A stretch of 64,000 bases of DNA from Prado023 sp964418695 (GCA_964418695.1 CAYQMN010000010.1:1-64000); one strand, 5' to 3'; positions 7,233-16,258 are shown, counted from the stretch's first letter. Numbers and translations: made by a program. Notes: a model not told the origin generated them from the letters alone.

Positions 7233-9208
7233 GGCATCCTCTCCAGGACGACGGCGTGGGCGACGTTGAAGCTCGGATCGTGCCGGATGTAGTTCTGCGC
7301 GCCCCAGGCCCAGGTCTGGCCCGAGATCAGGTCACGGGCCAGCACGCGCTCGGCGTCCCCGAACCCGAGCGCGGCCAGGTCCAGCCGGAGCACGCCGGCC
7401 TGCGCCGAGTTCTGGTCGAGCACACAGGTGACCACGATGACCTCGTCGTCGGTGCGCTTGGAGAACGCGAGCAGCTGCGAGTTGTCGATCGACTCGAAGC
7501 GCAGGTTGCGCAGCTCGTGGAACGCGGGATGCTCCGCGCGGATCCGGTTGAGCAGCGTCAGGTACGGGATCAGGCTGTGGTGGCGGGCGGCCTGCCAGTC
7601 GCGCGGGCGGTACTGGAACTTCTCCGAGTCCAGGTACTCCTCCTTGCCCGGAGCCAGGGGGAGGTGCTCGTACAGCTCGAACCCGGCGTACACCCCGTAG
7701 GTCGGGGCGAGCAGCGCGGCCAGCGTCGCCCGGATGGCGAACGCCGCCGGGTTGCCGCTCTGCAGGTAGAACGGGTTGATGTCCGGGGTGTTCACGAAGC
7801 AGTTGGGCCGCATGTAGTTCGCCGCCGACGTGCTCAGCTCGGCGAAGTAGGTCTCCAGCTCCCACTTGGTGTTGCGCCAGGTGAAGTAGGTGTAGCTCTG
7901 GTGGAAGCCGACCGTGCCCAGCGTGCGCATCATCGCCGGCAGGGTGAACGCCTCGGCCAGGAAGATCACGTCGGGATCGGTGGCGTAGATCCGGGCGAAC
8001 AGCTCCTCCCAGAACTCGACGGTCTTCGTGTGCGGGTTGTCCACCCGGAAGATCCGCACGCCCTTGGACATCCACAGCCGCAGGACCCGCTCGCACTCCG
8101 CGACCAGGCCCTCGAAGTCGGCGTCGAACGCGATGGGGTAGATGTCCTGGTACTTCTTGGGCGGGTTCTCCGCGTAGGCGATCGAGCCGTCGGCGCGCAC
8201 GGTGAACCAGTCGGGGTGCTCCTGCACCCACGGATGGTCCGGCGAGGCCTGCAGCGCGAAGTCCAGCGCGATCTCCAGGCCGTGGTCGGCGGCCGCGGAC
8301 ATGAAGTGCTCGAAGTCCTCCATCGTGCCCAGGTCCGGGTGGACCGTGTCGTGCCCGCCGGCCGCCGAGCCGATCGCCCAGGGCGAGCCGGGATCGTCCG
8401 GGCCGGGGGTCAGGGTGTTGTTCGGGCCCTTGCGGAAGGTGTGCCCGATGGGGTGGATCGGCGGCAGGTAGACGACGTCGAAGCCCATCTCCTTGACCGC
8501 CGGCAGCCGCAGGGCCGCCGTGCGCAGCGTGCCCGAGCGCGGCGGGTTCAGACTCGCGCCCTCGGAGCGCGGGAAGAACTCGTACCAGGCGCCGTACAGG
8601 GCGCGCTGGCGCTCGACGCGCACCGGCCACGGGCCGGAGCGGTGGGGGAGCACCCGCAGCGGGTGGGCGTCCAGCGCGTCGCGGACCGCCGGGGAGACCG
8701 CGGCGTACATCCGCTGCCGCGCGGACTCCCCGGCGTCGCGGACCGCCGCGGCGGCCTCGCGCAAGACGCGCTGGGCGTGCTCGTCGGGGGCCTCCTGCGC
8801 GGCCCGGTCCAGGACCCGGGCGCCCTCCTCGAGCTCCAGCTCGACGTCCAGGCCGGCGGGCACCTTGATCTCGGCCTTGTGCTTCCACGTCTCATAGGGG
8901 TCGCCCCACGAGATGACGTAGAAGCTCCAGTCGCCCGCCGACTCCAGGCGCACGCTGGCCGTCCACCGGTCGGGCTCGTGCTTGCCGACCTTGTGCATCC
9001 GGACCAGCGGACCGGTGCCCGCACCGATCTCGAAGTCGTCGCCGGCGCCGCCGGGCGGGACGAACTGGACCTCCAGGCCCATCGCGTCATGCCCCTCGCG
9101 GAACGCGGTCGCCGAGACAGGGAACGCTTCGCCGACGACCGCCTTCACCGGGTAGCGACCGCCTTCGACGACCGGGTCGATGTCAAGGATGGGGTAGCGA
9201 CCAATCAC
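7229..9208 (-). CDS. glgE: Alpha-1,4-glucan:maltose-1-phosphate maltosyltransferase
   Basis: 659 aa. GlgE extends alpha-glucan with maltose from maltose 1-phosphate. Family features include the N-terminal GRYPI..DIDPVVEGGRYPVKA segment, YEFFPRS, YLPPIHPIG, the nucleophile Asp390 in FRVDNPHTK and the acid/base Glu419 in FLAEAFT; the equivalents in S. coelicolor GlgE are Asp394 and Glu423. It is the first gene of a two-gene operon with glgB. The maltokinase (Pep2/Mak) and trehalose synthase that normally supply maltose 1-phosphate are not in the window. The start is GTG at 9208, directly preceded by a TAGCGT hexamer with 6 nt between, so the mRNA is probably leaderless. Confidence 0.97.
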   Translation of the reverse strand: MIGRYPILDIDPVVEGGRYPVKAVVGEAFPVSATAFREGHDAMGLEVQFVPPGGAGDDFEIGAGTGPLVRMHKVGKHEPDRWTASVRLESAGDWSFYVISWGDPYETWKHKAEIKVPAGLDVELELEEGARVLDRAAQEAPDEHAQRVLREAAAAVRDAGESARQRMYAAVSPAVRDALDAHPLRVLPHRSGPWPVRVERQRALYGAWYEFFPRSEGASLNPPRSGTLRTAALRLPAVKEMGFDVVYLPPIHPIGHTFRKGPNNTLTPGPDDPGSPWAIGSAAGGHDTVHPDLGTMEDFEHFMSAAADHGLEIALDFALQASPDHPWVQEHPDWFTVRADGSIAYAENPPKKYQDIYPIAFDADFEGLVAECERVLRLWMSKGVRIFRVDNPHTKTVEFWEELFARIYATDPDVIFLAEAFTLPAMMRTLGTVGFHQSYTYFTWRNTKWELETYFAELSTSAANYMRPNCFVNTPDINPFYLQSGNPAAFAIRATLAALLAPTYGVYAGFELYEHLPLAPGKEEYLDSEKFQYRPRDWQAARHHSLIPYLTLLNRIRAEHPAFHELRNLRFESIDNSQLLAFSKRTDDEVIVVTCVLDQNSAQAGVLRLDLAALGFGDAERVLARDLISGQTWAWGAQNYIRHDPSFNVAHAVVLERMP

Positions 9209-9214
9209 GCCGCG

Positions 9215-9220
9215 ACGCTA
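9215..9220 (-). promoter_or_regulatory. -10 hexamer TAGCGT of glgE, leaderless
   Basis: On the minus strand TAGCGT is followed by CGCGGC and then the GTG start of glgE. The 6-nt gap places the transcription start at or next to the first base of the start codon, and there is no Shine-Dalgarno. This matches the actinobacterial TANNNT extended consensus and leaderless initiation. Confidence 0.6.
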
Positions 9221-9618
9221 CTACCGGGGCCGCCCCCCAAGCCTGTTGATGCTGTACCTGTTGGCCGCTCGGCCTGCGGGGCTCGCCGGGTTCCGCGCCC
9301 CTGCGGGGCACTGAACCCCGGCTCACTCCTCGGCCTCCCGGCGGCAGCCTGCGGGGCTCGCCGAGTGCCGGCGCCCTTCGCCGCTGCGCGGCTTCGGGAC
9401 CGGCCCTCAGCTCGCTCCTCGGCGCGCTCGTGGCCGGGTGGGCTGTGGGGTCGGCTCTGCGGGGCTTGGGGGGCATCTTCTCGCCACGCTGCAGCGGGGC
9501 CGCTCGATGAGCCACGATGACGGGCACCCCCCACACAGAGAGTGACGGTGCCCATCATGGCGATCCCCCGGGAGTCCACCGACGCCCCCAGGCGGCCGAG
9601 CGCGGGCAGGGGCGGGGC
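9221..9618. other. Divergent intergenic region with a degenerate duplication
   Basis: About 400 bp between the divergent glgE and alpha-glucosidase genes, with no supported gene. Two related blocks, 9272-9333 and 9347-9422, both begin GCCTGCGGGGCTCGCCG and end with CTCRCTCCTCGG, so this is an old tandem duplication of ~62-76 bp. The rest is C/G-rich without a recognisable motif. The region must hold the promoter of the alpha-glucosidase and importer operon unless transcription starts at internal sites. Confidence 0.6.
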
Positions 9619-11310
9619 GTGAGCGTGCAGCCGCTCTGGTGGCGGGGCGCGGTCTTCTACCAGGTGTACCCGCGCTCGTTCGCCGACTCCGACGGGGACG
9701 GCGAGGGCGATCTGCCCGGCATCATCTCCCGGCTGGACCACATCCAGGCCCTGGGCGTGGACGCGATCTGGCTGAGCCCCTTCTACCCCTCGCCGCTGGC
9801 CGACGGCGGCTACGACGTGGCCGACCCGCGGGGGGTCGACCCGCGGTTCGGGACCCTCGACGACTTCTCCGCGCTGGTCCGCGCCGCGCACGAGCGCGGC
9901 ATCCGGATCCTGGTCGACGTCGTGCCCAACCACGTCTCGGTGCAGCACGCCTGGTTCCGCGCGGCGGTGGCCGCGGCGCCCGGCAGCCCGGAGCACGCCC
10001 GCTTCCACATCCGCCCCGGCCGTGGCCCGGGCGGCGAGGAGGTGCCCAACAACTGGGTGGGGGTGTTCGGCGGGCCGACCTGGTCGCCGATGCCCGGCGA
10101 CGTGCGCGACGGCGAGGGCCGGCGCCTGTGGTACCTGCACGTCTTCGACGCCTCCCAGCCCGACCTCAACTGGGACAACCCGCAGATCCTCGCGGACTCG
10201 CTGGAGACCCTGCGGTTCTGGCTGGACCTGGGCGTCGACGGATTCCGGGTGGACGTGGCGTTCGGGCTGAAGAAGGACATGACCTACGCCGACCACCCGG
10301 ACCCGGAGGCGGTCATCCGGGCCATGCGTCTGGACCTGGCCGACGGGATCGAGCGCGACCCGGACCCGCGCGCGGTGCTGCTCACCGCGCCGTTCTTCGA
10401 CCGCGACGCCGTCCACGAGGTGTACCGGGCGTGGCGCACGGTGCTCGACAGCTACCCGCGGGAGCTCGTGACCGTCGCCGAGGCCTGGGCGTACCCGGTC
10501 TCGCGGGCGATGGACTACGCCCGCCCGGACGAGCTGCACCAGGTGTTCAACTTCGACTTCCTGATCGTGACCTGGGACGCAGCGGCCATCCAGCGCGCGA
10601 TCGGCGCGGTGCTGGACGCAGTGGCACTCGTGGGCGCCCCGCCCACCTGGGTGCTGTCCAACCACGACTCGCCGCGCGTCGTCACCCGGCTGGGTGGGGG
10701 AGCCCAGGGGCTGCGCCGGGCCCTCGCGCTGGCCCACATCGCGCACGCGCTGCCCGGCGGCGTGTACGTGTTCGCCGGCGAGGAGCTCGGGCTGCCGGAC
10801 GCGCCGATCCCCGACGACCGGCGGCAGGACCCGATCTGGTTCCGGTCCGGCGGCACCGACCCGGGGCGCGACGGGGCCCGCGTCCCGATCCCGTGGTCGG
10901 GCGCGCAGCCGCCCTACGGCTTCACCACGGCACCCGACTCGTGGCTGCCCTCACCGCAGGGCTGGGCGGCGCTCACCGTCGCCGCGCAGGACGCCGACCC
11001 GGGCAGCACGCTGGCCCGGTACCGCGCGATGACCGCGGTCCGGCACAGCCATCCGGCCTTCGCCGACCCGGACGCCACGGTCGAGGTCACCCGCGAGGGA
11101 TCGGTCCTGGTGGTGCGCCGCCGGGGCGCCCGCGACCTGTGGTGCGTCTGCAACACGGCCGACGAGCCGGCCCGCGTCACGCTGGACGTCGGGCCCGGTG
11201 GGGCGGGCGGGCCCGGTGGGGCCGGCCTGCTGGCAGCCAGCGCGCCGGGCGTCACCTGGGACGGGCAGGTGCTCGCGCTGCCCGGCACGAGCACCGCCTG
11301 GGTCGGCTGA
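9619..11310 (+). CDS. aglA: GH13 alpha-glucosidase (oligosaccharide type)
   Basis: 563 aa, no signal peptide, so cytosolic. It is a GH13 barrel of the alpha-glucosidase/oligo-1,6-glucosidase group: WWRGAVFYQVYPRSFADSDGDGEGDL, nucleophile Asp212 (GFRVDVA), acid/base Glu288 (TVAEAW) and third carboxylate Asp350 (SNHD), then a C-terminal beta domain. It should release glucose from the non-reducing end of short alpha-glucosides. The gene sits directly before a complete alpha-glucoside ABC importer, as in agl clusters. The GTG at 9619 follows a purine-rich GGCAGGGGCGGGG and starts where homologous sequence begins; upstream in-frame codons have no family similarity. Exact linkage preference (1,4 or 1,6) cannot be read from sequence. 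Confidence 0.9.
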   Translation: MSVQPLWWRGAVFYQVYPRSFADSDGDGEGDLPGIISRLDHIQALGVDAIWLSPFYPSPLADGGYDVADPRGVDPRFGTLDDFSALVRAAHERGIRILVDVVPNHVSVQHAWFRAAVAAAPGSPEHARFHIRPGRGPGGEEVPNNWVGVFGGPTWSPMPGDVRDGEGRRLWYLHVFDASQPDLNWDNPQILADSLETLRFWLDLGVDGFRVDVAFGLKKDMTYADHPDPEAVIRAMRLDLADGIERDPDPRAVLLTAPFFDRDAVHEVYRAWRTVLDSYPRELVTVAEAWAYPVSRAMDYARPDELHQVFNFDFLIVTWDAAAIQRAIGAVLDAVALVGAPPTWVLSNHDSPRVVTRLGGGAQGLRRALALAHIAHALPGGVYVFAGEELGLPDAPIPDDRRQDPIWFRSGGTDPGRDGARVPIPWSGAQPPYGFTTAPDSWLPSPQGWAALTVAAQDADPGSTLARYRAMTAVRHSHPAFADPDATVEVTREGSVLVVRRRGARDLWCVCNTADEPARVTLDVGPGGAGGPGGAGLLAASAPGVTWDGQVLALPGTSTAWVG

Positions 11311-11394
11311 GCACCCGAGGCGCCGGCGGTCGGGCGACCCCGCAGACAGATCCGGAATGGCGTGGTTTGGGCGAATCCGGCTCCGTTATCGGAT

Positions 11395-11420
11395 CGTTAC
11401 CCATTTGACCGCGCGTAACG
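11395..11420. promoter_or_regulatory. Inverted repeat upstream of the importer operon
   Basis: CGTTAC (11395-11400) and GTAACG (11415-11420) form a dyad with a 14-nt spacer, in an unusually AT-containing patch for this genome. It lies ~95 bp before the binding-protein start. It is a candidate operator for a LacI-type or other sugar regulator, but no regulator gene is adjacent. A half-related CGTTAT sits at 11383. Confidence 0.4.
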
Positions 11421-11512
11421 GTGCGCCGGGGTTGTGCGCCCCCCTGGCCCCGCGACAGTCTCCACTTGGGCCGGGACTCCCCGCCCGAACCCTGCGAAGG
11501 AGACACATCGCA

Positions 11513-12874
11513 ATGACCAGAACTCAGCGTTCCCGCTGGCTGATGGCCGCGGCCGGCGCCTCGAGCCTCGCCCTGGCCTTGTCCGGCTGCGCGTCGGACT
11601 CGGATGAGGGGGCCGACGGCGGTTCGTCCGCCGCCGTCGACTGCTCGGCCTACTCCCAGTACGGAGACCTGACCGGCAAGAGCATCTCCGTCTACACCTC
11701 GATCGTCACTCCCGAGGACAAGCCGCACATCGACTCGTACAAGCCGTTCGAGCAGTGCACCGGCGCGAAGGTCAACTACGAGGGGTCCAAGGAGTTCGAG
11801 GCCCAGCTCAAGGTCCGCGCGCAGGCCGGCAACCCGCCGGACATCGCCTACATCCCGCAGCCCGGTCTCCTTGCGACGCTGGTCAAGGACGGCTACGTCA
11901 AGCCCGCACCGGCCGAGACCTCGGCCAACGTCGACAAGTACTTCGGCGCGGACTGGAAGGCATACGGAACGGTCGACGGCACGTTCTACGCCGCCCCGCT
12001 GGGCGCCAACGTGAAGAGCTTCGTGTGGTACTCGCCCAAGATGTTCGCGGACAACGGCTGGACCGTCCCGACCACGTGGGACGATCTGAAGAAGCTGACC
12101 GACGACATCGTCGCGTCGGGCAAGGTGGACAAGCCGTGGTGTGCCGGCATCGCCTCCGGTGACGCGACCGGCTGGCCGGCCACCGACTGGGTCGAGGACG
12201 TGATGCTGCGCATCAACGGCCCGGAGGTCTACGACCAGTGGGTCAGCCACGAGATCCCCTTCAACGACCCCAAGGTCGCTGCGGCGGTCGACGAGGTCGG
12301 CTGGTTCCTCAAGGACAACAAGCACGTCAACGGTGGTCTGGGTGACGTGAAGTCCGTGGCGTCCACGGCCTTCCAGGACGCCGGCATCCCGATCACGCAG
12401 GGCAGCTGCGCGATGCACCGCATGGCGTCCTTCTACGCGGCCAACTTCGTCGAGGCCGGTGCCACCATCGCCGAGGACGGCGACGTGTGGGCGTTCTACC
12501 TGCCCAGCGCCGACGACTCCAAGCCCACCCTGGGCGGCGGCGAGTTCACGGCCGCGTTCACCGACCGTCCCGAGGTGAAGGCCTTCCAGACCTTCCTGTC
12601 CTCGGCCGAGTGGGCCAACGAGAAGGCGCGCGTCACTGCGGGCGGCTGGGTGACCGCCAACAGCGGTGCCGACCCGAACCTCTTCACGGGCATCGACAAG
12701 ATGTCGGTGGAGATCCTGCAGGACCCGGCCACCCAGTTCCGGTTCGACGGCTCGGACCTGATGCCGGCGGCGGTGGGTGCGGGCACCTTCTGGAAGGGCA
12801 TGACGGACTGGCAGACCGGCCAGAGCACCGCTGAGACGCTGGACTTCATCGAGAAGTCCTGGCCGAAGAGCTGA
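11513..12874 (+). CDS. aglE: Alpha-glucoside ABC transporter substrate-binding lipoprotein
   Basis: 453 aa. It has a lipoprotein signal peptide with lipobox LSGC near residue 28, an S/D-rich linker, then a family-1 extracellular solute-binding fold. The body (SVYTSIVTPEDKPHIDSYKPFEQCTG..., GNPPDIAYIPQPGLL, DWVEDVMLRINGPEVYDQWV, MHRMASFYAANF) resembles AglE-type alpha-glucoside binding proteins more than MalE. It would capture the sugar outside the membrane for the permeases that follow. AAGGAG lies 10 nt before the ATG. A strong RNA hairpin separates it from the permease genes, which would favour higher expression of the binding protein. The ligand is inferred from context. Confidence 0.88.
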   Translation: MTRTQRSRWLMAAAGASSLALALSGCASDSDEGADGGSSAAVDCSAYSQYGDLTGKSISVYTSIVTPEDKPHIDSYKPFEQCTGAKVNYEGSKEFEAQLKVRAQAGNPPDIAYIPQPGLLATLVKDGYVKPAPAETSANVDKYFGADWKAYGTVDGTFYAAPLGANVKSFVWYSPKMFADNGWTVPTTWDDLKKLTDDIVASGKVDKPWCAGIASGDATGWPATDWVEDVMLRINGPEVYDQWVSHEIPFNDPKVAAAVDEVGWFLKDNKHVNGGLGDVKSVASTAFQDAGIPITQGSCAMHRMASFYAANFVEAGATIAEDGDVWAFYLPSADDSKPTLGGGEFTAAFTDRPEVKAFQTFLSSAEWANEKARVTAGGWVTANSGADPNLFTGIDKMSVEILQDPATQFRFDGSDLMPAAVGAGTFWKGMTDWQTGQSTAETLDFIEKSWPKS

Positions 12875-12897
12875 CCTTGCCGTAGGCCGGCAACACC

Positions 12898-12932
12898 GGT
12901 GGGTCGGGCGGCACGATGCTGCCCGGCCCACC
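12898..12932 (+). terminator. Intra-operon stem-loop after the binding-protein gene
   Basis: GGTGGGTCGGGCGGCA (12898-12913) pairs with TGCTGCCCGGCCCACC (12917-12932) around a 3-nt loop; 14 of 16 positions are Watson-Crick and the rest can be G-U or mismatch. It has no T-tract. Hairpins between binding-protein and permease genes are known to stabilise the upstream mRNA or cause partial termination, so that the binding protein is made in excess. Confidence 0.65.
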
Positions 12933-12991
12933 GGACCACCGCATTCCGGACGACCACTTCGCCCCTCGGGGGCCCAGGAGGCACAGGCGCT

Positions 12992-13951
12992 GTGACCCCG
13001 CAAGAGAAGATCCTTCAGATGTGCGCCGCGTTGGCTCTCTTCGCGGTCGTCCTGCTCGCCCTGCTGTTCATCGTCAGCCGGGTCCGCGGCCGGGCCTCGG
13101 AGCCCGCGTTCGCCATCGCCTTCATCGGGCCCACGATGGTCATGCTGGCCGTCGGCCTGATCTACCCGGCGCTGATCACCATCCAGCAGTCCTTCCAGAA
13201 CGCGGACAGCACCGAGTACGTGGGCATCGAGAACTACGTCACCCTGTTCACCGAGCCGATCTATCAGCGCGTCATCTTCAACACGTTCCTCTGGGTGCTG
13301 ATCGTGCCCGTCGCGGCGACCGCGATCGGCCTGCTCTACGCGGTGCTGGTCGACCGGACGCGCTCGGAGTCCCTCTCCAAGGCCCTGGTCTTCCTGCCGA
13401 TGGCCATCTCGATGGTCGGCGCCTCCATCATCTGGAAGTTCGTCTACGAGTACCGGCCCACGTCGTCCAACCAGATCGGACTGGCCAACCAGGTCCTCAA
13501 GTGGATGGGCTTCGAGACCTACCAGTTCATCATCACGCCGCCGTGGAACACGTTCTTCCTGATCGTGGTGATGATCTGGATCCAGGCCGGCTTCGCCATG
13601 ACCGTGCTCTCCGCGGCGATCAAGGCCATCCCCGACGACATCATCGAGGCCGCCAAGCTCGACGGGGTGAGCGGCATGCAGATGTTCCGGATGATCACCT
13701 TGCCCAGCATCCGGCCCTCGATGATCGTGGTGATCACCACGATCGCGATCGGCACGCTGAAGGTCTTCGACATCGTGCGCACGATGACCGGCGGCAACTT
13801 CGACACCAGCGTCATCGCCAACGAGTTCTACAACCAGGCGTTCCGATACGACAACGCCGGGATGGCCGGCGCCCTGGCGGTTCTGCTGTTCGTCCTGGTC
13901 ATCCCGATCGTCGTCTACAACATCATCCAGTTCCGGAAGGCGGCCCACTGA
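12992..13951 (+). CDS. aglF: Alpha-glucoside ABC transporter permease 1
   Basis: 319 aa integral membrane protein of the MalF/AglF family. There are about 7-8 hydrophobic segments, beginning with an N-terminal anchor (LALFAVVLLALLFIVS), then FAIAFIGPTMVMLAVGLIYPAL and further helices. The EAA loop that contacts the ATPase is EAAKLDGVSGMQMFRMITLP. The GTG at 12992 has AGGAGG 10 nt upstream. It is encoded 3' of the binding protein and overlaps the second permease by 1 nt (TGATG). Confidence 0.93.
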   Translation: MTPQEKILQMCAALALFAVVLLALLFIVSRVRGRASEPAFAIAFIGPTMVMLAVGLIYPALITIQQSFQNADSTEYVGIENYVTLFTEPIYQRVIFNTFLWVLIVPVAATAIGLLYAVLVDRTRSESLSKALVFLPMAISMVGASIIWKFVYEYRPTSSNQIGLANQVLKWMGFETYQFIITPPWNTFFLIVVMIWIQAGFAMTVLSAAIKAIPDDIIEAAKLDGVSGMQMFRMITLPSIRPSMIVVITTIAIGTLKVFDIVRTMTGGNFDTSVIANEFYNQAFRYDNAGMAGALAVLLFVLVIPIVVYNIIQFRKAAH

Positions 13952-14880
13952 TGGCCACGTTGAACCCGGCCGCGCACGGGGTCCCCGAGCCGGAGGGGGC
14001 AGCGCTGGACCTGACGAAGATCAAGGCGACCGAGGGCGGCACGGCGCTGCGCAAGAAGTCCATCTGGGCGTCGGTGCTGGCCGCGATCATCGCGATCCTC
14101 TGGACGATCCCGACTCTGGGCCTGCTCATCACGAGCTTCCGGCCGCAGAAGGACGTCCTCAACAGCGGCTGGTGGACGGTCTGGCAGGACCCCAGCTTCA
14201 CGCTGGACAACTACAAGGAAGCCCTCTACGGCGGCACGACGTCGCTGTCGACGTACTTCCTGAACTCGTTCATCATCACGATCCCGGCGGTGATCATCCC
14301 GATCTCGATCGCCTGCCTGGCCGCCTACGGGTTCGCCTGGGTGCGCTTCCGGCTCTCGCCGCTGCTGTTCGTGGCGGTGTTCGCGCTGCAGATCGTGCCC
14401 ATCCAGGTCACGCTGGTCCCGCTGCTGACGATGTTCGTCAACGTGGGGCTCAACGGGACGTTCTGGCCCATCTGGATCGCGCACAGCATCTTCGCGCTGC
14501 CCCTGGCGATCTTCCTGCTGCACAACTTCATCAGCGAGCTGCCCAAGGAGCTGTTCGAGGCGGCCCGGGTCGACGGGGCCGGGCACCTGACCATCTTCTT
14601 CCGGATCCTGCTGCCGCTCATGGTGCCGGCGATCGCGGCGTTCGCGATCTTCCAGTTCCTCTGGGTGTGGAACGACCTGCTGGTGGCGCTGACCTTCGGC
14701 GCCAGCCCCGAGGTCGCCCCGCTGACGGTCCGGGTCGCCGAGCTCTCGGGCACCCGCGGATCGGCCTGGCACCTGCTCTCGGCCGGGGCGTTCATCTCGA
14801 TGATCGTGCCGCTGATCGTGTTCGTGTCGCTGCAGCGCTACTTCGTCCGAGGGCTGCTCGCCGGCTCGGTCAAGGGGTGA
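13951..14880 (+). CDS. aglG: Alpha-glucoside ABC transporter permease 2
   Basis: 309 aa, MalG/AglG family. It has a ~45-residue cytosolic N-terminus, six predicted membrane helices from SVLAAIIAILWTIPTLGLL to IPLIVF-type helices, and the EAA loop EAARVDGAGHLTIFFRILLP. It ends LQRYFVRGLLAGSVKG, the typical MalG-type terminus. Its ATG overlaps the stop of the first permease, so the heterodimer subunits are made together. The ATPase gene follows after 121 bp. Confidence 0.94.
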   Translation: MATLNPAAHGVPEPEGAALDLTKIKATEGGTALRKKSIWASVLAAIIAILWTIPTLGLLITSFRPQKDVLNSGWWTVWQDPSFTLDNYKEALYGGTTSLSTYFLNSFIITIPAVIIPISIACLAAYGFAWVRFRLSPLLFVAVFALQIVPIQVTLVPLLTMFVNVGLNGTFWPIWIAHSIFALPLAIFLLHNFISELPKELFEAARVDGAGHLTIFFRILLPLMVPAIAAFAIFQFLWVWNDLLVALTFGASPEVAPLTVRVAELSGTRGSAWHLLSAGAFISMIVPLIVFVSLQRYFVRGLLAGSVKG

Positions 14881-15001
14881 TCCCCGCACAACCCCGGCGA
14901 TGAGACCATCGACGGGCACACAGCACCACCCGGGCCGCACCCGCGTCCCGCCCTCCACAACGGATCGTCCGGCACGTACCTGCCGGTGAAGGGAGTCACT
15001 C

Positions 15002-16093
15002 ATGGCAAGCGTCACCTTCGATGGTGCCACCCGGGTCTACCCGGGATCGACCAAGCCCGCCCTGGACCGGCTGAACCTGACCGTCAACGACGGCGAGTTC
15101 CTGGTGCTGGTCGGCCCGTCCGGCTGCGGCAAGTCCACCTCGCTGCGCATGCTGGCCGGGCTGGAGGAGGTGAACGCGGGCCGGATCCTCATCGGCGACA
15201 AGGACGTCACCAAGCTGGAGCCCAAGGACCGCGACATCGCCATGGTGTTCCAGTCCTACGCGCTCTACCCGCACATGACCGTGCGGGAGAACATGGGGTT
15301 CGCGCTGAAGATCGCCGGCGTGCACAAGGCCGAGATCGAGAGCCGGGTGCTGGAGGCGGCCAAGATCCTGGACCTCGAGCCGTACCTGGACCGCAAGCCC
15401 AAGGCGATGTCCGGCGGCCAGCGCCAGCGCGTCGCGATGGGCCGGGCGATCGTGCGCAAGCCGCAGGTGTTCCTCATGGACGAGCCGCTGTCCAACCTCG
15501 ACGCCAAGCTGCGCGTCCAGACGCGCACCCAGATCGCCAAGCTCCAGCGCGACCTCGGGGTCACCACGGTCTACGTCACCCACGACCAGACCGAGGCGAT
15601 GACCATGGGCGACCGGATCGCGGTGCTCAAGGACGGCCTGCTCATGCAGGTCGGCACGCCGCAGGAGCTCTACGACCGGCCCGCCAACGCGTTCGTGGCC
15701 GGGTTCATCGGCTCGCCGGCGATGAACCTGCTGGAGATCACGCTGGTCGACGGCCAGGTCCAGCTGGGCAACCGCAAGGTGGACCTGGACGCGCCCGGGA
15801 TCGCCGAGGCGGTGTCCTTGGGCCGCAGCTCGGTCACCGTGGGGTTCCGCCCCGAGGACCTGCGCGTCGTCGGCGACGGCGAGGGCTTCCCGGTGGAGGT
15901 GCTCATCGTCGAGGGCCTGGGCGCGGACGCCTACGTCTACGGCGAGGTGCAGGTCGCCGGCGGTGGCACCGAGCAGATGGTGCTGCGTACCGACGGTCGC
16001 CTGCACCCCGAGCGCGGCAGCATCCTGAACGTCGCCGCCGTGCCGCACCATGTGCACGTCTTCGACCCGGAGACCGGCCAGCGCCTGGGCTGA
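15002..16093 (+). CDS. aglK: Alpha-glucoside ABC transporter ATP-binding protein (MsmK/UgpC type)
   Basis: 363 aa. Full ABC ATPase: Walker A GPSGCGKS (residues ~39-46), Q-loop FQSYALYPHMT, signature SGGQRQRV, Walker B VFLMDEP and H-loop YVTHDQ, followed by a C-terminal MalK-type OB/TOBE regulatory domain (~240-363). It powers the importer made by the preceding permeases. In many actinobacteria one such ATPase is shared by several sugar importers and encoded apart; here it is encoded with its transporter. GAAGGGAG lies a few bases before the ATG. Confidence 0.94.
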   Translation: MASVTFDGATRVYPGSTKPALDRLNLTVNDGEFLVLVGPSGCGKSTSLRMLAGLEEVNAGRILIGDKDVTKLEPKDRDIAMVFQSYALYPHMTVRENMGFALKIAGVHKAEIESRVLEAAKILDLEPYLDRKPKAMSGGQRQRVAMGRAIVRKPQVFLMDEPLSNLDAKLRVQTRTQIAKLQRDLGVTTVYVTHDQTEAMTMGDRIAVLKDGLLMQVGTPQELYDRPANAFVAGFIGSPAMNLLEITLVDGQVQLGNRKVDLDAPGIAEAVSLGRSSVTVGFRPEDLRVVGDGEGFPVEVLIVEGLGADAYVYGEVQVAGGGTEQMVLRTDGRLHPERGSILNVAAVPHHVHVFDPETGQRLG

Positions 16094-16107
16094 TCGGGGA
16101 GCCGCAG

Positions 16108-16140
16108 AGGGGCCGGTGGTGCCGAGGCACCCCGGCCCTT
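16108..16140 (+). terminator. Stem-loop terminator of the alpha-glucoside operon
   Basis: AGGGGCCGGTGGTGCC (from 16108) pairs with GGCACCCCGGCCCTT (to 16140) with a single bulged base and a short loop. It begins 14 nt after the ATPase stop codon and faces the convergent glgX. There is no U-tract, as is common in high-GC actinobacteria. Confidence 0.7.
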
Positions 16141-16164
16141 CGCGCGCCCGTCGCGGGCGGGTCT

Positions 16165-16235
16165 GAGCCCCGCGCCGGTCTCGCCCCGCGCCGGCCGAGC
16201 CCCCGCGCCGGTCTCGCCCGCGCGGGGCGCGTGGC
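16165..16235. repeat. Short direct repeats between the importer operon and glgX
   Basis: CGCGCCGGTCTCGCCC occurs at 16171-16186 and 16204-16219, with a diverged copy (CGCGCCGGCCGAGCCC) between them. The spacing is 16-17 bp per unit. This is a small degenerate tandem repeat in a convergent intergenic region. Confidence 0.6.
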
Positions 16236-16258
16236 CGACCCGACCTCTGCCGACTCGC

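Noticed and set aside
9517..9618. Upstream extension of the alpha-glucosidase
   Set aside because: The frame is open, but the residues show no GH13 similarity, and the GTG at 9619 precedes the conserved start with a purine-rich site.
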